Virus record (IMG/VR): IMGVR_UViG_3300028864_000059
Span: 1 to 35,951 of that record
Strand: one strand, 5' to 3'
From: a virus
DNA: 35,951 nucleotides
The notes under the pieces were generated by a model. The model had not been told where the DNA came from, did no database searches, and saw nothing but the letters and a program-made list of their open reading frames with translations. The position numbers and the translations under genes are program-made. This document shows, piece by piece, positions 1 through 5,867 of this stretch (position 1 is the stretch's first letter; each line of letters begins with the position of its first letter).

Positions 1-198
1 GAGGAATCCCCATATAGAGGGACATATATAAACTTGGCTCGCTGGTGTAATCAGCCTTCAATGTTTAAAAAGAAGTCATACAGAGAGTTTGTAAAGGCGA
101 ATGGAGCTAATAGCAGCACTAACAAGTATTTTGAAGAAGTAGATTTTGTCGATGAAGAGTTTTACGATATGAGGCATGATCAGTTAAATAGATATTGA
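1..198 (+). CDS. C-terminal end of an unknown protein (cut by window edge)
   Basis: Frame 1 is open from the first base to a TGA at 196-198 and gives the last 65 residues of a protein. The fragment is polar and rich in Tyr, Phe, Asn and acidic residues (for example RGTYINLARWCNQPS near its start and DEEFYDMRHDQL near its end). I do not recognise a family. It lies on the plus strand, like the packaging genes downstream, but a 265-bp leader separates it from them, so it probably belongs to a different transcription unit. Its start codon is outside the window. It is called coding because the frame runs in from the edge and has ordinary composition; a chance open frame of this length is possible but less likely. 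Confidence 0.6.
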   Translation, partial: EESPYRGTYINLARWCNQPSMFKKKSYREFVKANGANSSTNKYFEEVDFVDEEFYDMRHDQLNRY

Positions 199-254
199 AT
201 CTCAAAAAAATATCCGGCAATTTTTGACCAAACTTTTCCCATGCCCACCAAAAC

Positions 255-268
255 GTGTTATATAACAC
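255..268. promoter_or_regulatory. 14-bp perfect palindrome, candidate operator
   Basis: GTGTTATATAACAC is a perfect inverted repeat. It lies just upstream of the promoter-like boxes at 278-309, a usual place for a dimeric regulator to bind. No regulator gene is visible in the window, so the operator role is inference. Confidence 0.35.
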
Positions 269-277
269 ATCCTAATA

Positions 278-309
278 TTTGGCAATTACAAATTAAATGA
301 TTTACTTTG
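278..309 (+). promoter_or_regulatory. Promoter-like boxes before the packaging region
   Basis: TTTG (278-281), a 20-bp spacer, then TTACTTTG (302-309) resembles the Bacteroidetes sigma-ABfr consensus TTTG-N19/20-TAnnTTTG, with T in place of A at the second base of the -7 box. It would produce a leader of about 145 nt ahead of the first small ORF at 464. The mismatch keeps confidence low. Confidence 0.35.
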
Positions 310-408
310 CAAAGATAAGCATCCTCGGCGTTAAAGGTAAAGATGGTCGCTGCGAATAAATAAAACCTAAAACCATACATTAATAGGACGGTGCTGCCTA
401 TTTTAATT

Positions 409-434
409 GCTTCTTTAGCTCAGCAGATAGAGCC
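409..434 (+). other. tRNA 5'-end-like fragment (acceptor strand plus D-arm)
   Basis: The sequence starts with seven bases like an acceptor strand, then TA, then AGCTCAGCAGATAGAGC, which closely matches a bacterial tRNA D-arm (GCTC paired with GAGC around an AG-rich loop). Past GAGC the match ends. No anticodon arm, T-arm (GTTCGA) or 3' acceptor strand follows, so it is not a functional tRNA. It may be a relic of recombination at a tRNA gene or a chance match. Confidence 0.4.
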
Positions 435-463
435 TGACAGGAAGCTCAAAAATTAAAGATATT

Positions 464-544
464 ATGAAAATGACTTACTACATTGGAGTTGATATTATTG
501 GTCAACCGATTTTTGTGCATCACTTTTTAAAAGAAATACTATGA
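464..544 (+). CDS. 26-aa small ORF, translationally coupled to the next gene
   Basis: ATG at 464 follows an A-rich stretch (AAATTAAAGATATT) typical of Bacteroidetes starts. It encodes 26 residues beginning MKMTYYIGVD and ending FLKEIL. Its TGA at 542-544 overlaps the ATG of the next ORF (541) as ATGA, the junction used throughout this phage, which is the main reason to accept it. No family is recognised. It could serve only as a leader peptide that brings ribosomes to the next start. Confidence 0.4.
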   Translation: MKMTYYIGVDIIGQPIFVHHFLKEIL

Positions 545-759
545 GTAATTTAGTAGAATCAATCGCCTTAATGCAGGCTGAGATATCTGAGTTGAGAAGA
601 ATACTTGGATGCTTGAATTTATTTTCTTTCGATAAGAAATATGATACATTTGTGGAGTTCTCGGATGGTACAGGAACGAGTTCCATGGTATTTGAAAACG
701 TTAAAAGGTTACATTTAAGAATAGAAGAACTTGAAAAATCAATACCTAAAAACTTATGA
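541..759 (+). CDS. 72-aa small helical protein, unknown function
   Basis: This 72-residue ORF has heptad-like segments at both ends (VESIALMQAEISELRRIL at residues 5-22 and VKRLHLRIEELEKSI near the C-terminus) around a polar middle, suggesting a short coiled-coil protein. It is coupled on both sides: its ATG overlaps the 26-aa ORF and its TGA overlaps the ATG of the GIY-YIG gene at 756. No enzyme motif is seen. A longer antisense frame over the same bases (495-767) lacks such context and was rejected. Confidence 0.6.
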   Translation: MSNLVESIALMQAEISELRRILGCLNLFSFDKKYDTFVEFSDGTGTSSMVFENVKRLHLRIEELEKSIPKNL

Positions 760-1757
760 AACCTCACGACAAACTTCAGTCCGACAATAATGCTTACGTA
801 TATTTACATATAGATATTGCAACTGATGACGTGTTTTATGTTGGAATAAGTAATAATAACGATGGAGGCAAATATAATAGGGCAAATAGAATACATAGTA
901 GGAGTAGATTTTGGAATAACTATACAAAGCTTAACGGTTTTAAAATTGAAATATACAAAGACAATATTAGTTGGAAAGAAGCTTGCAAATTAGAAAATGA
1001 ACTTATTATCAAATTTGGTAGAAGGGATATTAAAACTGGAAATTTGGTAAATCTAACTAATGGAGGAGAGGGGTTTATAGGACACTCAAAAGAAATGAAA
1101 AAATCTCTATCTATAGGGACTAAAAAATCATGGGCTGATGGGAAGATGGATATTTTACTGAAAAAAATATATAAATATTCTGATAATGGAGAGTTAGTAA
1201 GCAGTTTTAATTCAATTAAAGAAGCTGAAAAGGAAACTAAAATCTGTAGAACAGAAATATCTGCATGCGTAAATAATAAGCGACTAAGGGCTGGAGGTTA
1301 TTTTTGGTCTTTTGAAAACAGTGGAGTTAAAGTGCCAGAACTTAAACCAAGAGGGTGGAGTGGAAAGGTTGGTATAGTTGGGTATGATATAATTACAGAA
1401 AAAGTATATACATTTGCATCCGAAAAAGAGGCAGAGATTTATTTTAAAATATCGGGGTTGTCCACAAGTATATGTAAATGCATTCATGGTGAAACAGAAA
1501 GGGCAAATGATATTATATGGTACAACTCAGAACACGACAGTAATTTAGCACTGATAAAGAGAGCTTCTATTCGAGGAGAAAGAATGATTGTCAGGATTGA
1601 TAAACTTAATAATATAGAGATATTCAACAACCTTAAAGACGCCTGCTTTCTCACAAATGGAATAGATTTTAGAAACGTTTCTGCTTGTACATTTGGGAAA
1701 CAGAAAACAGCATACGGATATAAATGGAAAAAATTAAAAGATTATGAAAGAGCATGA
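756..1757 (+). CDS. GIY-YIG homing endonuclease with NUMOD-type DNA-binding repeats
   Basis: A 333-aa free-standing homing endonuclease. The GIY-YIG nuclease domain covers about residues 13-110: YVY at 14-16, YVG at 28-30, Arg-rich RANRIHSRSRFW at 42-53, acidic KLENE at 78-82 and NLTNGGEG at 99-106, the usual end of the domain. Three NUMOD1/IENR1-like repeats follow at about 138-187, 206-256 and 277-326, each with a strand, a helix containing 'KEAEK' or similar and a closing aromatic-rich strand (GGYFWSF, GYKWKKL); these should bind the target site. Residues 1-8 (MKPHDKLQ) nearly copy the start of the next gene (MKEHDTLQ). It overlaps both neighbours (ATGA at 756; 14 nt with the gene at 1744), so it was inserted without breaking the operon. 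It is lower in G+C than the packaging genes. Confidence 0.9.
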   Translation: MKPHDKLQSDNNAYVYLHIDIATDDVFYVGISNNNDGGKYNRANRIHSRSRFWNNYTKLNGFKIEIYKDNISWKEACKLENELIIKFGRRDIKTGNLVNLTNGGEGFIGHSKEMKKSLSIGTKKSWADGKMDILLKKIYKYSDNGELVSSFNSIKEAEKETKICRTEISACVNNKRLRAGGYFWSFENSGVKVPELKPRGWSGKVGIVGYDIITEKVYTFASEKEAEIYFKISGLSTSICKCIHGETERANDIIWYNSEHDSNLALIKRASIRGERMIVRIDKLNNIEIFNNLKDACFLTNGIDFRNVSACTFGKQKTAYGYKWKKLKDYERA

Positions 1758-2121
1758 TACATTGCAAGCGAAATGCTTTACTTGGATTTGGAATGAAAAA
1801 CCAGAACTACGCTACCTATGCTTTACTACCCGCAATAACCTAACCATGCAGGAAGGTGATTTGCAATCGAAAATCAAGATGGGGCAAATGAAGGCTATGG
1901 GAACTGTAAAGGGAACTACTGATTTAATCTTCTACTTTGCCGGAAGGCTTTATGGATTTGATATGAAAGTTGGAAAGGACAAGCTAAGCAAAGAACAATT
2001 AGAGTTTCTTGCTCAATTAAAGAGGAATGGTGGAAATGGAATGGATATAAGAAGTCTTGAGCAGTTTAAGGAAGAAATACAAAGTATCTTAAATAATGGG
2101 TGCCTAACTTGCGAGGACTAA
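1744..2121 (+). CDS. VRR-NUC domain nuclease
   Basis: 125 aa, the usual size of a stand-alone phage VRR-NUC protein (PD-(D/E)xK fold). The signature is GTVKGTTDLIF at 53-63 with catalytic Asp60, then GFDMKVGKDKLSKEQ at 71-85, where D73-x-K75 stands for the usual E-x-K, followed by the conserved Gln. In phages such proteins act as structure-specific DNA nucleases or Holliday-junction resolvase-like enzymes, often next to replication or packaging genes, as here. Its start lies inside the end of the homing endonuclease gene. The ATG at 1744 is preferred because the N-terminus (MKEHDTLQAKCFTWIW) resembles family starts. A promoter-like box follows its stop. Confidence 0.82.
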   Translation: MKEHDTLQAKCFTWIWNEKPELRYLCFTTRNNLTMQEGDLQSKIKMGQMKAMGTVKGTTDLIFYFAGRLYGFDMKVGKDKLSKEQLEFLAQLKRNGGNGMDIRSLEQFKEEIQSILNNGCLTCED

Positions 2122-2139
2122 AAATAATAACTATATTTG
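2109..2139 (+). promoter_or_regulatory. Promoter-like TTG-N20-TATATTTG
   Basis: TTG at 2109-2111, a 20-bp spacer and TATATTTG at 2132-2139 match the Bacteroidetes -33/-7 consensus. The start would be near 2145, just before the hairpins of the structured region upstream of the HNH gene. Confidence 0.6.
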
Positions 2140-2143
2140 TAAA

Positions 2144-2235
2144 TACATGTTGCTTCATGTAAAACTAATTTATAAGTCCCTTAGAGTAAGTCAGGAAGCA
2201 GCAATTTCCTACTGAAATTTGGGACTATTTTTTAT
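2144..2235 (+). ncRNA. Structured RNA or leader ending in a terminator-like hairpin
   Basis: Directly after the promoter-like boxes lie a small hairpin ACATG-TTGCTT-CATGT (2144-2159) and a compound hairpin. The outer stem is AGTCCC (2175-2180) with GGGACT (2221-2226). The inner stem is AGT-c-AGGAA (2189-2197) with TTCCTACT (2206-2213), with one bulged C and an eight-base loop. Six T residues follow at 2228-2233. Promoter, folded body and T-tract describe either a small RNA of about 90 nt or an attenuating leader, since the HNH gene starts at 2237. No known RNA family was recognised. Confidence 0.5.
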
Positions 2236-2236
2236 T

Positions 2237-2787
2237 ATGGAAGAAATAGAAGTTTGGAAAGATATCCCTAATTACGAGGGGTATTATCAAGTTAGTAATT
2301 TAGGCAGGGTAAAAGGGTTAAAAAGGACTGTTCCTTTAATGTATGGACGTTACAGAGTCAATAATGAGAAAATTATAAAGCTACCTATAGATAGCCACGG
2401 ATATTTAAAATGTAGTTTATGTAAAAACGGTATTGCAACCACAGAAAAAGCTCACGCCCTTGTGGCGATAGCATTTTTAGGACATATACCTAATGGTAAC
2501 ATTATAGTTATAGACCACATTAACGGATGTAAAACTGATAATATGGTTAGTAACTTGCAGATAGTAACTCATAGAGAAATACATCTACTTGTTTTAGAAA
2601 ACTAGAAGATACTTTTTCGAGTCAATATCTAGGAGTTTCTTGGGATAAGCATGCTAAAAAATGTGTTTCTAAAATTAGGGTTAATGGAGAATCAAAGTAT
2701 TTAGGTTATTTTTATACTGGAATCGAAGCATCTGATGCGTATCAAAAAGCTTTTAAAAATTTACTTAGTGTTCAAATTAAAAAATAA
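2237..2787 (+). pseudogene. HNH homing endonuclease (NUMOD4-HNH-AP2-like), frameshifted
   Basis: From ATG 2237 the frame encodes a NUMOD4 domain (EVWKDIPNYEGYYQVSNLGR) and an HNH nuclease core (AHALVAIAFLGH, then DHINGCKTDN and NLQIVTHRE), then runs into a TAG at 2603-2605. Adding one A to the AAA run at 2577-2579 restores a continuous frame reading NTSTCFRKLEDTFSSQYLGV and continues into an AP2-like DNA-binding domain (SWDKHAKKCVSKIRVNG, YLGYFYTGIEASDAY) ending at TAA 2785-2787. That order is normal for phage HNH homing endonucleases. The gene sits between the VRR-NUC and small terminase genes. The apparent single-base loss may be a true inactivating mutation or a sequence error. An upstream in-frame ATG at 2219 lies in the terminator hairpin and was rejected as the start. 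Confidence 0.85.
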
Positions 2788-2791
2788 TGTA

Positions 2792-2799
2792 TATATTTG
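2792..2799 (+). promoter_or_regulatory. -7-like box TATATTTG before the small terminase gene
   Basis: TATATTTG matches the TAnnTTTG element exactly and lies 18 bp before the ATG at 2818. No clear TTG is found at the expected -33 distance, so the promoter is possible rather than firm. It would give the packaging genes a start independent of the homing endonuclease. Confidence 0.4.
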
Positions 2800-2817
2800 C
2801 ACGATAAAATTATACTT

Positions 2818-3414
2818 ATGCCAGAAGAATCTCCAGAACAAGGAATACTCCGAATAGTTGAACCCACACGGCAAACGGTTATGCTGGATGATGTTCGAGA
2901 GACATTTTCACGTATGATTGCTGCAGGGGAAGGTATAGAAAAAAGCTACAACACTGCTTACGGAGTAACTTTGAGTGCGTACGATGCAAATAATATGGCA
3001 ATGACTTTATTGTCAAATAAATATGTAGTGGATCGCATTAATCAACTATATAAAGAACGCATGATAATGCGCAATTTAACGAAAGAAAGCGTGGTTGTCA
3101 AGTTAGCTGAAATGTTTGACGTATCACTTGTAGATTATTTTAAATCGGATATGAGCGGATTAAAAGATACGAGCGAATGGAGCGAACCAATGCGACTTTC
3201 TGCTAAAAAAATTGAGTTCGGTAAATTCGGTGTGAAATTCGAGATTGCGGACAAGCTGGCGATAGCGGACAAGATGATTAGCATGCTCGGGTATATTAAT
3301 CCAGAGCAAAAGGAAATTACTGATTCAGGACTATCGAAATATACAGATAAAGAACTTGCTGAAATGGTAGGGGTTGAAGTGGATTATAAAGAGGTGAAAA
3401 TTAAAAAGAAATGA
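2818..3414 (+). CDS. Probable terminase small subunit
   Basis: 198 aa. Residues roughly 20-75 form an arrangement typical of small terminases: LDDVRETFSRMIAAGEGIEKSYNTAYGV, where an HTH-like segment selects DNA, followed by SNKYVVDRINQLYKERM, the 'repeated visits to x-R-x-xx-L' helix seen in TerS proteins that handle genome-wide spaced substrates. The C-terminal part has KIEFGKFGVKFEIADKLAIADKMISMLGYINPEQ, a form found in phage TerS relatives. The role is to recognise phage DNA and present it to the large subunit. A TTG start at 2797 is possible, but ATG 2818 is preferred as the first standard start. Its TGA overlaps the ATG of the next small ORF. The large subunit follows 850 bp downstream. 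Confidence 0.7.
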   Translation: MPEESPEQGILRIVEPTRQTVMLDDVRETFSRMIAAGEGIEKSYNTAYGVTLSAYDANNMAMTLLSNKYVVDRINQLYKERMIMRNLTKESVVVKLAEMFDVSLVDYFKSDMSGLKDTSEWSEPMRLSAKKIEFGKFGVKFEIADKLAIADKMISMLGYINPEQKEITDSGLSKYTDKELAEMVGVEVDYKEVKIKKK

Positions 3415-3554
3415 CACTAAGCGAGGCAGTTAAAGAGCTAAAATATTATCAAGAATGGAGGACGGGCGCAGATATTACGCAGCCTAATCTAAAAGACATA
3501 ACAGAGGCTATAGATATAGCGATTCATTTAATGGAAGAATTAACTAAACACTAA
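3411..3554 (+). CDS. 47-aa small protein, unknown
   Basis: ATG 3411 overlaps the stop of the small terminase gene (ATGA). The 47 residues (MTLSEAVKELKYYQEWRTGA ... IDIAIHLMEELTKH) form two predicted helices around a polar turn. The pattern of an N-terminal SEAVKEL helix, then W-R-x-G-A, then a C-terminal helix recalls small ORFs of Bacteroidetes phages that have no known role. Coupling to the terminase genes and normal codon use support it as real. Confidence 0.65.
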   Translation: MTLSEAVKELKYYQEWRTGADITQPNLKDITEAIDIAIHLMEELTKH

Positions 3555-3559
3555 ATAAA

Positions 3560-3913
3560 ATGGACATATCACTCTCACTTGCAAAACTTGCAAAAGAAAA
3601 AGGATTTAAACCTACAACAGTTAAATTCTATTCCGACAAGAAAAACGGTTCACGTAATTCAGCAGAACCTAAAAGTTTTAATACTCTAAAAGCAGATGAG
3701 CAATACGGTGAAATGTATGCTTGTGTTGATATTGAAGTACTTAAAAAGTGGTTCAAGATTAAGGTGGATGGTGAAGAGGAGGTTGTTGAGGCGTTGAATG
3801 GACACGTTGTTGGCTCATCGTCAATTAAAGAGATACCGATTACTGCCGTAGTGGTTGATATTCCTGATGAAGAAGAAAATTCCGAAATAATATCCGAAGA
3901 AGAAAATAAATAG
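3560..3913 (+). CDS. 117-aa hypothetical protein in the packaging operon
   Basis: No family is recognised. The N-terminus (SLAKLAKEKGFKPTTVKFYSD) looks like a small helical, HTH-like segment. The middle has a Trp-containing strand region (YACVDIEVLKKWFKIKVDG), and the last 20 residues are strongly acidic (DEEENSEIISEEENK), as in proteins that bind basic partners or mimic DNA. The gene starts 5 bp after the previous stop and ends 1 bp before the next ATG, so it belongs to the same transcript. Confidence 0.7.
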   Translation: MDISLSLAKLAKEKGFKPTTVKFYSDKKNGSRNSAEPKSFNTLKADEQYGEMYACVDIEVLKKWFKIKVDGEEEVVEALNGHVVGSSSIKEIPITAVVVDIPDEEENSEIISEEENK

Positions 3914-3914
3914 C

Positions 3915-4265
3915 ATGGAAGGAAATAAAATAGTCTTTAACAACAGTTTAGACCATAAGTCGGTTGACCTTTACGTATCAGAAAATGTAAAGGTATCACT
4001 TACCAAAGAGAGATATAGTCAACTTATATCTGAAATTATACCTGACATGCAAGACGATATTCAGTCATCTATAAACAGGTTTAATAATGCAAATGCGATG
4101 CGAGAAAAATGCATTGGATTTATAAAAGACATAAGAAATATATTTTATTCTGGCGGTTCGGATAGTGATTATATGTTTAAAAATGACATTGATACCATAA
4201 AAGAAAATGAAGAAAAACTAACAGAGATGTTAGAAAAATATTCACGACTACTTGGCTTTGAATAA
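3915..4265 (+). CDS. 116-aa hypothetical helical protein in the packaging operon
   Basis: The protein starts with a short strand region (KIVFNNSLDHKSVDLYV), then is mainly helical from about residue 30 with many charged residues; the C-terminal segment NDIDTIKENEEKLTEMLEKY is coiled-coil-like. No catalytic motif is seen. Its stop directly abuts the ATG of the large terminase (4266), which suggests coupled translation and a possible packaging accessory role, though this is only context. Confidence 0.7.
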   Translation: MEGNKIVFNNSLDHKSVDLYVSENVKVSLTKERYSQLISEIIPDMQDDIQSSINRFNNANAMREKCIGFIKDIRNIFYSGGSDSDYMFKNDIDTIKENEEKLTEMLEKYSRLLGFE

Positions 4266-5732
4266 ATGGAAAACCAAACAATACTCGATAGACATTCACT
4301 CGAAATGAGGGCTGCCGCAAAGATTGAACTTCTTCGCAGGGGAACTAAGAGCGGTGATTTCTGGTCTTATTGCCTGTATTGGGATTATAAGTTTTATTCA
4401 AGACGACCTTTTTTAAAAGATATAGCAGTAATTTTACAACGTGTTTATGATTCATATAAGAATGAAGAAGTAATCAGGGTCGCTATCTCACTTCCGCCGA
4501 GAAGTGGTAAAAGTTACTGCGTATCAATGTTTTGCGCATTTATGTTAGGTCATTTCCCTGATAAATCAATCATGCGAAATACCTGTACATCCACACTATA
4601 TGAAAAGTTAAGTAAGGATGTTAGGGAAATGGTGCAAAGTGACAAATGGTACGGGCTATTTGGTGTTCGATTACGCACAAAAGGCGTTAAAACTTGGGCT
4701 TTAGAAACTGCAACTCAAAGTAGTTATTTCGGTGGTGGTACGGGTGGAACTATTATCGGTATCGGAGCTTCAATGCTTGATATATCGGATGACCTTTATA
4801 GAGGTATCACAGACGCCCTCAGTGAGTCCGTAAATCAAAAGACAATAGAATGGTCAGAATCAGCAAGAGGTTCACGTGTAGAGCGTGGATGTTGCCAAAT
4901 TGATGTAGGTACACGTTGGAGAACAAATGATATTATTGGTATCAATGAGGCTCGTGGCGATTATAAGAAAGAAAATATCATCAAGGTGTCGGCTCTCAAT
5001 AAAAAGAATAAGTCTTTTTGTGAAGATGTTCAAAGTACAGAACACTACCTCGATGTAAAAAATAAGATTGCCGAACCGATTTGGTTTGCAGAATACCAAC
5101 AAGAACCGATAGACATTAAGGGTAGACTGTTCGACCATGATGACTTAAAATGGTATGATGGCAAATTGCCTATCGATTCACACGATTCAAATTTGGGTGT
5201 ATGTGACGTTGCTGATGAAGGACATGATTATTTGTCTGCTCCTTTTGCAAAGAAATACGGAGATTTGTATTACATTTACGACTGGGTTTTTACGGATCAG
5301 CCTGTTGAGGTTACATCTCCACTTTTAAAGGGAGTATTAGACGAAAATAACGTTAACCTCATGCGCTTTGAAAGTAATAATGGTGGACGTATATTTGCAT
5401 TAGAGATTGCAAAGGACGTCGAAACTAATGTAACATGGCAGTTTACAACATCGAATAAAGAGACTCGTATCTTCACCGATAGTGCATGGATTAAGAATCA
5501 TTGTGTATTTAGAAACGACGTAAAGCCGGGAAGTCAATATGATAGAGCATTACAACAATTACTGACTTATTTGGCAAAAGTAGAAAAACAAAAAGATGAT
5601 GCTCCCGATTCTTTAAGTATGCTGCGCAGGTTTACTGACGAGATGGGATTTAACAATAAGGCGGTCGAGTCTAAAAGTGGTAGGAGTAATTGGGATAGTA
5701 TAGAGATAGGAATTAATCAGATAAATATATGA
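4266..5732 (+). CDS. terL: Terminase large subunit (packaging ATPase and nuclease)
   Basis: 488 aa, normal for TerL. It drives genome packaging through the portal and cuts the concatemer. The N-terminal ATPase shows Walker A PPRSGKS at 77-83 and Walker B LDISDDLYRG at 171-180. The C-terminal RNase H-like nuclease has acidic clusters at DVADEGHD (314-321), RFESNNGG (367-374) and KDDAPDSL (443-450), matching the expected catalytic Asp/Glu triad. The phage lysine-rich RGSRVERG segment and GTRWRTNDIIG near 215-225 fit the motor's coupling region. ATG 4266 follows the previous stop directly, and the TGA overlaps the next ATG (5729). The assignment is firm; the packaging type (cos or headful) cannot be told from this alone. 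Confidence 0.95.
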   Translation: MENQTILDRHSLEMRAAAKIELLRRGTKSGDFWSYCLYWDYKFYSRRPFLKDIAVILQRVYDSYKNEEVIRVAISLPPRSGKSYCVSMFCAFMLGHFPDKSIMRNTCTSTLYEKLSKDVREMVQSDKWYGLFGVRLRTKGVKTWALETATQSSYFGGGTGGTIIGIGASMLDISDDLYRGITDALSESVNQKTIEWSESARGSRVERGCCQIDVGTRWRTNDIIGINEARGDYKKENIIKVSALNKKNKSFCEDVQSTEHYLDVKNKIAEPIWFAEYQQEPIDIKGRLFDHDDLKWYDGKLPIDSHDSNLGVCDVADEGHDYLSAPFAKKYGDLYYIYDWVFTDQPVEVTSPLLKGVLDENNVNLMRFESNNGGRIFALEIAKDVETNVTWQFTTSNKETRIFTDSAWIKNHCVFRNDVKPGSQYDRALQQLLTYLAKVEKQKDDAPDSLSMLRRFTDEMGFNNKAVESKSGRSNWDSIEIGINQINI

Positions 5733-5866
5733 CCAACGAGGAGCGAATGAAAAGACGTGGCGAGATGTTTCGTTCACTACCTATGTCTGATTGGCATCAA
5801 ATTATTGCATTTGAAAAGATTATACGAAACTATATAAAAATGAAAGAACTTTTAAAAAGAAAATAA
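5729..5866 (+). CDS. 45-aa small basic protein between terminase and portal
   Basis: ATG 5729 overlaps the terminase stop (ATGA) and the TAA ends 1 bp before the portal ATG. The 45 residues (MTNEERMKRRGEMFRSLPMS ... KELLKRK) are basic and mostly helical. No family is recognised. Tight packing between two essential genes supports it as a real gene or at least a coupling ORF. Confidence 0.6.
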   Translation: MTNEERMKRRGEMFRSLPMSDWHQIIAFEKIIRNYIKMKELLKRK

Positions 5867-5867
5867 T

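Larger units (their letters stand above)
199..463. other. Intergenic leader with palindrome, promoter-like boxes and tRNA-like fragment
   Basis: This 265-bp gap has no convincing gene. From left to right it holds a perfect 14-bp palindrome (GTGTTATATAACAC, 255-268), a TTTG at 278-281 placed 20 bp before TTACTTTG at 302-309 (promoter-like, one mismatch to TAnnTTTG), a CTTTGCAAAG palindrome at 305-314 that also creates TATCTTTG on the minus strand, a weak hairpin AATAGG/CCTATT followed by TTTT near 382-406, and a fragment at 409-434 that resembles the 5' third of a tRNA. Two very short ATG frames (241-300 and 297-359) were judged too weak to call. Confidence 0.5.

Noticed and set aside
241-359. 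Two tiny overlapping ATG frames (19 and 20 codons) in the leader
   Set aside because: They join as ATGA but have weak composition and lie across the promoter-like boxes; better explained as leader sequence.
409-480. A complete tRNA gene
   Set aside because: Only the first part resembles a tRNA; anticodon arm, T-arm and 3' acceptor strand are missing.
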